The notes under the pieces were generated by a model that was given only the letters and a program-made list of their open reading frames with translations, did no database searches and was not told the origin of the DNA. Below are positions 6,439-11,597 of a stretch of DNA of 11,597 bases, one piece after another. Both the position numbers and the translations under genes were made by a program. This DNA is from Stenotrophomonas sp. (lineage in GTDB: Bacteria > Pseudomonadota > Gammaproteobacteria > Xanthomonadales > Xanthomonadaceae), in NCBI GenBank assembly GCA_003525885.1, contig DQIG01000236.1, positions 1-11,597 of the forward strand, given 5' to 3'. The stretch's first letter is position 1; each line of letters begins with the position of its first letter.

Positions 6439-8247
6439 TCACCGCCGCCGCTCCAGCCACCACAACAACGTGGCACACAGCACGAAGGCCAGCCACCAGG
6501 GCCAGCGTGAGCCGGTTACCGGCTGCATGACCGAGGTGTCGTCCGAGGTGTGCGACGCCAGTGCACGCGCGGTCGCATCGATCATCGCCTGCCGATGCAG
6601 TGCAGGCGCGTCCTTCGGGTCGAACACATAGCGCCAGACGGTCGTGTCACCGTGCTGCAGGCGTTGCCAGCCCGCCTCACGCGGCCACCAGCCGGCGCAG
6701 CGCAGGGCTGACGTCGCGCCATCGACGATCAGCGGCATGCCGTCGCCACGCGCGTTGAAGGCCTGCAGTGGCGCCTGCACGCCGCACAGTGCCTGCCGTT
6801 CGTCCGCCCAGCTGATCGGCTGTGGCGACCACAGCGCATCACCGCTGCCCTGTGCCCGCGCCAGTGTGGCAACCACGCCGCTCCAGAGTTCACCGTAGCG
6901 ATCATCGCGCCCGGCAAGCACCCAGCGCCAGCTGTCAGTGATTGGTAGCTGGCCGATGCGGCCCTTGCCGGTACTGCGCCAGCCGCCGACAGCCCTTCCC
7001 GCGCGATCATGCAGCAGCGCATTGCTGCCCGGCGCCTGCAGCGCCAGTGCTTCCAGTGTGGGCAGGGCGGCGCTGTGCGAACTGCGATCTGCCTCTTCGC
7101 CGTAGCCGGTCGGCAGCGTACCTGCGGCGAGCGGGCCACGTCGTGCGGCGAGGATCGCGCTTTCGCCGTCGCCGCGAAGTTCGAGGAGGTGGCTGCTGCC
7201 ATCGCCCTGCACCGGCAAGCCCAGATCGTGCAGGCGCTGACGGGCGCTGGCCGAGGGTGCGCCGGCACTGCGTACCAGCACGCCCAGTCCCTCACGCAGC
7301 GCCTGGCGCACGGCGGCCAGCTGGCCTGCACTCAATGCTGCCAGGCTGCGCTCGTCCAGCAGCAGCAGATCGCTGCGCGCCAGTGATGCCGCATCCAGCG
7401 GCAAGGCACCGTCGCCGACGCTCAGGCCGGCGCCGGTATCGGCCTGCACCTGCACGCGGATGCCGGCATCGACTGCCCAGCGGCGCAGGTACTTCAGTTC
7501 GGGCCCCGGCGCGCTGGCACGCACCATCAGGCGCAGTGGTGCCGCCGGCAGGGTCTGCTGCGGTACCGGCGCGCTGTCCACCACATGGCCCTCGGCATCG
7601 AGCAGGCGCAGCTGGAACACGCTGCGGCCTTCGGCGCGGGCGATGCCACTGAGCTGCACGTGGCCGTCTTCGGCAACGTCCGTGCGATCGACCACGCTGT
7701 CGGCCGGGTCGAGCAGTTCCGCTTTCGCCCTGGCAACGCCACGCGCCTGTGCCTGCACTTCGAAGCGTGCGCCGGGCGCGGCGTCGGCCGGTGGCTGCAA
7801 TGCGACCCAACCGCGCGGCCGTGCTGCTGGTTGCCAACGCACGTCGCGTGGCAGGACCGCATCGCGATCGCGTGCGACCAGGCCGGCACCGACCAGGGTG
7901 AGCGTGGAGGCGGGGTGTTGGCGCAGCCCGGTGGCCAGGTCGGGGATACGCTGTCCACCAGGTACGTCGCTCGCTTCCGGCAACAGCAGCAGCGGACCTT
8001 CGCTGGCGGGCAGTGCACCCGCCCTGTCGGCCTCGGCGCCGAGCACGACCAGGCCAGCGGCGGGTCGCTGATGCGCAGGAGGCACCAGGCAGAAATACAG
8101 TAGCGTGGCAGCGGCGATCTGCAGCGCGATGACGATCCAGCGGCGGCCTGGGTGCGCGGTGCTTCCACGCAGCTGCCGCACGCTGGCGATGGCCACGACC
8201 ACAGCGAGGGCCAGGGCGATCCACAGATTCAGGCCGGAGGGGGTCAT
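6439..8247 (-). CDS. Membrane protein, last gene of a MoxR/BatA-type operon
   Basis: A 602-residue protein. Two hydrophobic segments at the N-terminus (about 7-23 and 37-54) and one at the C-terminus (about 582-598) frame a large soluble region, the arrangement seen in the uncharacterised large membrane proteins of BatA-type operons. A stretch around 290-325 (LLLLDERSLAALSAGQLAAV, then LREGLGVLVRSAG) resembles the class I glutamine-amidotransferase-like fold found in such proteins; no catalytic Cys/His set is recognisable, so it is probably not an enzyme. The ATG at 8247 is supported by GGAGG at 8255-8259, 7 bases upstream, and by the ATGA overlap with the preceding gene; the in-frame extension to 8379 lies inside that gene and is rejected. 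It is the promoter-distal gene, ending at a palindrome. Function unknown. Confidence 0.85.
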   Translation of the reverse strand: MTPSGLNLWIALALAVVVAIASVRQLRGSTAHPGRRWIVIALQIAAATLLYFCLVPPAHQRPAAGLVVLGAEADRAGALPASEGPLLLLPEASDVPGGQRIPDLATGLRQHPASTLTLVGAGLVARDRDAVLPRDVRWQPAARPRGWVALQPPADAAPGARFEVQAQARGVARAKAELLDPADSVVDRTDVAEDGHVQLSGIARAEGRSVFQLRLLDAEGHVVDSAPVPQQTLPAAPLRLMVRASAPGPELKYLRRWAVDAGIRVQVQADTGAGLSVGDGALPLDAASLARSDLLLLDERSLAALSAGQLAAVRQALREGLGVLVRSAGAPSASARQRLHDLGLPVQGDGSSHLLELRGDGESAILAARRGPLAAGTLPTGYGEEADRSSHSAALPTLEALALQAPGSNALLHDRAGRAVGGWRSTGKGRIGQLPITDSWRWVLAGRDDRYGELWSGVVATLARAQGSGDALWSPQPISWADERQALCGVQAPLQAFNARGDGMPLIVDGATSALRCAGWWPREAGWQRLQHGDTTVWRYVFDPKDAPALHRQAMIDATARALASHTSDDTSVMQPVTGSRWPWWLAFVLCATLLWWLERRR

Positions 8248-10412
8248 GGCTGCGCCTCCAGCGCGTCGAGGTAGCGCTGGCCCATCGCATCGGCGGCACT
8301 GCGCCGCATCGCCTGCGGCAGTGGACGCTGCAGCGCCCGCCACAGCTGCGCGCGCAGGCGCTGGCGGCAGTCGCGGCAACCGGGTTCGATGCGTAGCTGC
8401 TCGATGGCGGCAGCCAGATCGAGCGCGTCGGGCAGGTAGGCGGCGTTGCGCTGCTGCCAGCTGGCGAGTGCGTCGAGGTCGGGCACGCTGGTGTCATCGC
8501 CGAGGCGCTGCCACGCTTCGACGATGGCCGGATCGGGCGGGGTGCGGGCGGCCAACGGCAGTTCACGGCTGGCCAGCCCGGCACGATCGCCGCCCAGCCG
8601 GCGGCCTTCATCGATCGGCGGCAGCTCCGGTCCGACCCGGGCCAGGTAGATGCGCTCGGCCTGCTGCACCTGCTTGATGAAACCCAGCGCTTTATAGGCG
8701 AACGGCAGCGCCTGCTCCGGACGGCCCTGGCGCAGCTCGCCTTCGGCCGACCACATCTGGTCCAGTGCGGCCTTCAGCGTGGCACGGGTCTGTGGGTCGA
8801 GCAGGGTCGCGGCCTCGGCATGGTCGTGGGTGTGGCCGTACTCCGACAGCACATTGGTGGCGCTGCCGAATACCGGCGGCGTATCGGCATTGGCCGCCTT
8901 GCCGCCGTGATCGTGGCCATGCTCGTCGTGCGCACCGGCCTCGGCGCCATGGTCGTGATCATGATCGTCGTCGTGGCTGTCTGCGGTCGGCGCATCGCTG
9001 GTGGGCAGGTCGCTGGTCGGCGGCGGCTTCGGTGCGCCTTCGCTTTCTTCGCCCAGGAACTGGCCATAGCGCAGGCGCAGGATGCGCTGGTCGACGCCGA
9101 TCGCATCGCTGCGTTTCACGAAGTCGTCGGCGGCAAGGCTGCGCCGCTGCCGGATCAGTGCTTCGGCATCGATGATGATCTGCCGCTGGCTGCGGAAGTA
9201 GGCTGGAAGGGTCTTCTTGATGCGACCTTCCAGTTCGGCACCGAGCGCGACGTCGGCGCTGGGCAGGCGCAGGATCACACTGCTGCTGCGCCCGGTCTGC
9301 GGCGTTGGCGCGTGGTTGTCGCGCACCTCCAGCTGGGCGATGACATCGCTGCCGGGTTGCGCGCCCAGCGCAGCCAGGTCCAGGGTATGCGCGAAACGCC
9401 GTGCGGTCGCTTCGCCGCTGCCGGTGAGGCCGACACTGCGGCGAACGAAGGTGATGTTCTCGCCGCTGCCCTGGGTAACGGTGATCGACAGCGTTGCCTG
9501 CGTGGCCACGGCGTAGTCATCGCTGGCTTCGAAGCGCAGCGACCACTGGCGTTGCCCGGGCGTGCCCAGTACCAGGGTCGCGGCCGGCTCCAGCACGCGC
9601 ACGCTGGGCGCGCGGTCAGCAACCACATCCAACCGATGCAGGCGGGTTTCAGCCAGTGCGGGCTCGCTCACCACGCGGTAAAGCACGGGCGTGCGCGCCA
9701 CATCCTGGGCCTGCCACTGTCCATCCTGCTCGCGCAGCGAAAGCCGGCGGCCGTCATGGAACTGCAACCATGCCTTGTCCGGCGCGCGATCGAAGCGCAG
9801 CGACCACGACAGCCGGCTGTCAGCGGCGACCTTGGCATCCAGTGCGTTCTGGGTGAGCGTGGGCTGGCCGGTATAGGCCGGCGCGTCGATGCGCAGGCGG
9901 GTGGACTGCAGGTGCAACGGACCCGCAGCAGCCGCGCCGCCATGCGCAGGCGTGCGGGCCGGCGCGGAGCCGGGGCTGGAACGTGGCCAGCCGAAAGCCA
10001 GCACAACAATGGCCAGGCCTGCGACCCAGCTCAGCGCCAACGCCCTGCGCGGCCAGCGCGGACGCAGGTCCGGTGCCGCGTGTTCCAGCATGGCCAGCAC
10101 ATGGGCGCGCTGGCGCTGCTGCAGCGGATTGAGCGTTGCGATATCGGCGAACAGCAGGTCGGCACTGTCCTCGCTGGCACCGCCGGCATCGAGCTGGCGC
10201 TGCACCCACTGCGGGTCCAGCTGGCGGGAACGTGCCGTGGCGAGCGCTGCGCAGGCGAGCACGCTGACCGTGCCGACCACGCAGGCGATATCGAAGCCCG
10301 CCAGGCGCAGCGCCAGCGTCGTCGCGGCCAGCGCCCACGGCAGGCCCAGCAGCAGGGTAATGAGTGCACGGCGACGGCGTGCGCGTTGCCAGGCGTGCTG
10401 CAGAGTGTTCAT
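8244..10412 (-). CDS. DUF4175-like membrane protein with histidine/aspartate-rich insert
   Basis: A 722-residue protein. Three probable membrane helices lie near the N-terminus (about 16-37, 40-60, 123-142), with an Arg-rich start (ARRRR). After them come beta-rich repeats (about 160-400) of the type expected for a periplasmic region, then a helical part. Residues 480-531 contain 11 histidines among many Asp/Glu/Gly (HDDDHDHDHG, HDEHGHDHGG, HTHDH), an apparent metal-binding loop. The last 60 residues are helical and include a CRDC pair (Cys679, Cys682). I recognise the overall type as the DUF4175 proteins of MoxR/DUF58/BatA operons, from memory and context. The ATG at 10412 has AGGGTGA 5 bases upstream and overlaps the previous stop by ATGA. 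An extension to 10796 would run through the BatA-like gene and is rejected. Confidence 0.85.
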   Translation of the reverse strand: MNTLQHAWQRARRRRALITLLLGLPWALAATTLALRLAGFDIACVVGTVSVLACAALATARSRQLDPQWVQRQLDAGGASEDSADLLFADIATLNPLQQRQRAHVLAMLEHAAPDLRPRWPRRALALSWVAGLAIVVLAFGWPRSSPGSAPARTPAHGGAAAAGPLHLQSTRLRIDAPAYTGQPTLTQNALDAKVAADSRLSWSLRFDRAPDKAWLQFHDGRRLSLREQDGQWQAQDVARTPVLYRVVSEPALAETRLHRLDVVADRAPSVRVLEPAATLVLGTPGQRQWSLRFEASDDYAVATQATLSITVTQGSGENITFVRRSVGLTGSGEATARRFAHTLDLAALGAQPGSDVIAQLEVRDNHAPTPQTGRSSSVILRLPSADVALGAELEGRIKKTLPAYFRSQRQIIIDAEALIRQRRSLAADDFVKRSDAIGVDQRILRLRYGQFLGEESEGAPKPPPTSDLPTSDAPTADSHDDDHDHDHGAEAGAHDEHGHDHGGKAANADTPPVFGSATNVLSEYGHTHDHAEAATLLDPQTRATLKAALDQMWSAEGELRQGRPEQALPFAYKALGFIKQVQQAERIYLARVGPELPPIDEGRRLGGDRAGLASRELPLAARTPPDPAIVEAWQRLGDDTSVPDLDALASWQQRNAAYLPDALDLAAAIEQLRIEPGCRDCRQRLRAQLWRALQRPLPQAMRRSAADAMGQRYLDALEAQP

Positions 10413-11530
10413 GTGGTCACCCTGCGCCGGCGACTGCTGGCCATCCAGCGCTCCAGCGCGAACAGCAGCACGATGGTCAGCAGCAACCAGGCGGTTGGCT
10501 CCCGCACCGGCGGTGTTGCGGCAGGCAACGCAGACCGATAGGGCGCCTGGTTCCGTGCATCGCCGAGGCGCGGCGAAGGGGGCGCTTGCAGCGCCAGCAG
10601 CAGGGCACGCGGCAACTGAGGGTCGCGCAGCGCAGCGTTGCCGTTGGCATCCCAGTCGCCGGGCAGTGACAGCAGGACGCCGTGGCCGATGCGCTGCTGC
10701 CACAGCAGTGGGACACCTTCGGCGTTGCGCAGCAGGATGCTGGCGTCGGCAGCAGGTTTGCCAGCGATCACTGCGCGACCGCCGTCGCGCAGCCATGCCT
10801 GCCAGCTCGCCGGTAGTGCATCACTGCGGCTCCATACGCCGATCTCGCCGCGTTCGGGCAGGGCATCGGCCAACAGGGGAGCGAGTGGCGCCTGCATGCT
10901 CCACGCGCGCTGCAGTGCGTTCAACCAGTGCTGGGCGGCGGCCGACGCATCGCCGTGCACGCGCAGGCGCGGCATCGTCGCGGCACTCGGTTGCGGAGTG
11001 GCCGGTACCGGCTGCGGGCGCCATTGCACTTCGCGCGAGAGCTGCAGGCGGGCGCCATCCAGGCCGGGCAGTGGATCGGGAACGTGCACGGTCAACGCGG
11101 TGCCCGCGGGCAGCTGTGCGTCCAGCTCGCGCAACAGGCTGGGCAGCGATGCGCTGGATGCAGGTGGCGCGCGATCGACGGCGGGGAAGCCGGGTGCCAG
11201 CCAGTGCCAGTTGCCTTCTTCGGCGGTGCCGCGTAGCGCGGTCGCGTCCAGTCCGGGAGCCACTACCGTCCACGCAGTGGGGACCGGGGCAGGGCCGGTC
11301 AACGCAGGTCGTGCCAGCAGCAAGGCCAATGCAGCCAGCAGCAACAGGCGCACCAGCAGCAACGGCCAGTCATCGAAGCGGATGCGCTGGCGCGGACGGA
11401 TCTGTGCACGCAGCCAGCGCAGTGCAGCAAAATCCAGCGGCGTATATGGATGGCGGCGGGCCAGATGAATCAGCAGCGGCAGCAGCCCTGCGGCGAGCGC
11501 GGCCAGGCCCAGCGGGAACAGCAGGATCAT
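10409..11530 (-). CDS. BatA-like membrane protein with N-terminal aerotolerance-regulator domain
   Basis: A 373-residue protein. The N-terminus has the BatA/aerotolerance-regulator domain (Pfam PF07584 type): helix 1 at about 4-23, the IHLARRHPYTPLDFAALRWL block, a basic segment, and helix 2 at about 56-74. A C-terminal helix (about 347-362) precedes a basic tail. In true BatA proteins helix 2 is followed by a von Willebrand A domain with a DxSxS metal site; the matching place here reads GLDATALRG (about 93-101), so the site looks degenerate and this copy probably does not bind metal in the usual way. The middle region is Ala/Leu/Pro-rich without recognisable motifs. It overlaps the genes on both sides by ATGA (11527-11530 and 10409-10412). 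The likely site is the inner membrane; the family is linked to envelope stress in other bacteria, but a role here is inference. Confidence 0.85.
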   Translation of the reverse strand: MILLFPLGLAALAAGLLPLLIHLARRHPYTPLDFAALRWLRAQIRPRQRIRFDDWPLLLVRLLLLAALALLLARPALTGPAPVPTAWTVVAPGLDATALRGTAEEGNWHWLAPGFPAVDRAPPASSASLPSLLRELDAQLPAGTALTVHVPDPLPGLDGARLQLSREVQWRPQPVPATPQPSAATMPRLRVHGDASAAAQHWLNALQRAWSMQAPLAPLLADALPERGEIGVWSRSDALPASWQAWLRDGGRAVIAGKPAADASILLRNAEGVPLLWQQRIGHGVLLSLPGDWDANGNAALRDPQLPRALLLALQAPPSPRLGDARNQAPYRSALPAATPPVREPTAWLLLTIVLLFALERWMASSRRRRVTT

Positions 11531-11597
11531 GCGCCGCCCCCACGGCCGAACAACGCCTGCAGCACCTGGTCCAGCGGCTGGTCGAGCCAGCCGGTGG
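11527..11597 (-). CDS. C-terminal end of a probable DUF58 protein (cut by window edge)
   Basis: Only the last 22 codons are visible, reading TGWLDQPLDQVLQALFGRGG then GA and TGA (11529-11527). The stop overlaps the ATG of the BatA-like gene by 4 bases. DUF58 proteins often end in a 'tdqPldqaLaalf' helix like this, and DUF58 is the usual neighbour upstream of BatA in MoxR operons, so DUF58 is the best guess. The evidence is a short tail plus context. Confidence 0.5.
   Translation of the reverse strand, partial: TGWLDQPLDQVLQALFGRGGGA

Noticed and set aside
8248..8379. Upstream in-frame extension of the last operon gene to a start at 8379
   Set aside because: It would overlap the preceding gene by 136 bases; ATG 8247 has GGAGG and an ATGA junction and begins just before the first helix.
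8820..10541. A 573-codon plus-strand open frame antisense to the DUF4175-like gene
   Set aside because: A shadow frame of the same kind, without start signal or motifs, opposite a gene with membrane helices and coupled start/stop.

Overview
The window looks like chromosomal DNA of a GC-rich gammaproteobacterium of the Xanthomonadaceae, most likely Stenotrophomonas (S. maltophilia group). The grounds are very high GC at third codon positions, protein families familiar from that family, and a GTAG-headed palindrome of the SMAG (REP-like) type known from S. maltophilia. This is judged by eye; no database search was possible. I see no tRNA, rRNA, CRISPR array, transposase, integrase or phage gene.

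Left part (1-1022): the 3' end of a plus-strand gene, probably the C-terminal tail of an M56/BlaR1-type membrane metallopeptidase, with QQSALG-type heptad repeats. It is followed by two SMAG units in perfect head-to-head inversion, lying exactly in the gap to the next, convergent gene.

Middle (1023-4930, minus strand): read 5' to 3', a DEAD/DEAH helicase with a C-terminal four-cysteine cluster (MrfA/YprA type), a DEDD exonuclease (MrfB/YprB type) that overlaps it by 4 bases, and 78 bases downstream a small lipoprotein of the I78 peptidase-inhibitor family. The helicase and exonuclease match the two partners of the mitomycin-repair pair MrfAB defined in Bacillus subtilis, so this is probably a two-gene DNA repair operon. 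A 220-base divergent intergenic region (4931-5150) carries a short perfect dyad and no promoter I can defend.

Next (5151-6384, plus strand): two exported proteins of unknown function. The second has six cysteines after its signal peptide and an SH3-like first half. A 40-base imperfect palindrome, different from SMAG, separates them from the convergent operon that follows.

Right part (6439-11597, minus strand): four genes read right to left, each joined to the next by a 4-base ATGA stop/start overlap: the end of a probable DUF58 protein, a BatA-like membrane protein with a degenerate von Willebrand A site, a DUF4175-like membrane protein with a histidine/aspartate-rich insert, and a membrane protein with two N-terminal and one C-terminal helix. 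This is the distal part of a MoxR-type (AAA+ ATPase/DUF58/BatA) operon; the ATPase itself would lie beyond the right edge. Such operons are thought to assemble or remodel envelope complexes, but the role of this one is not known.
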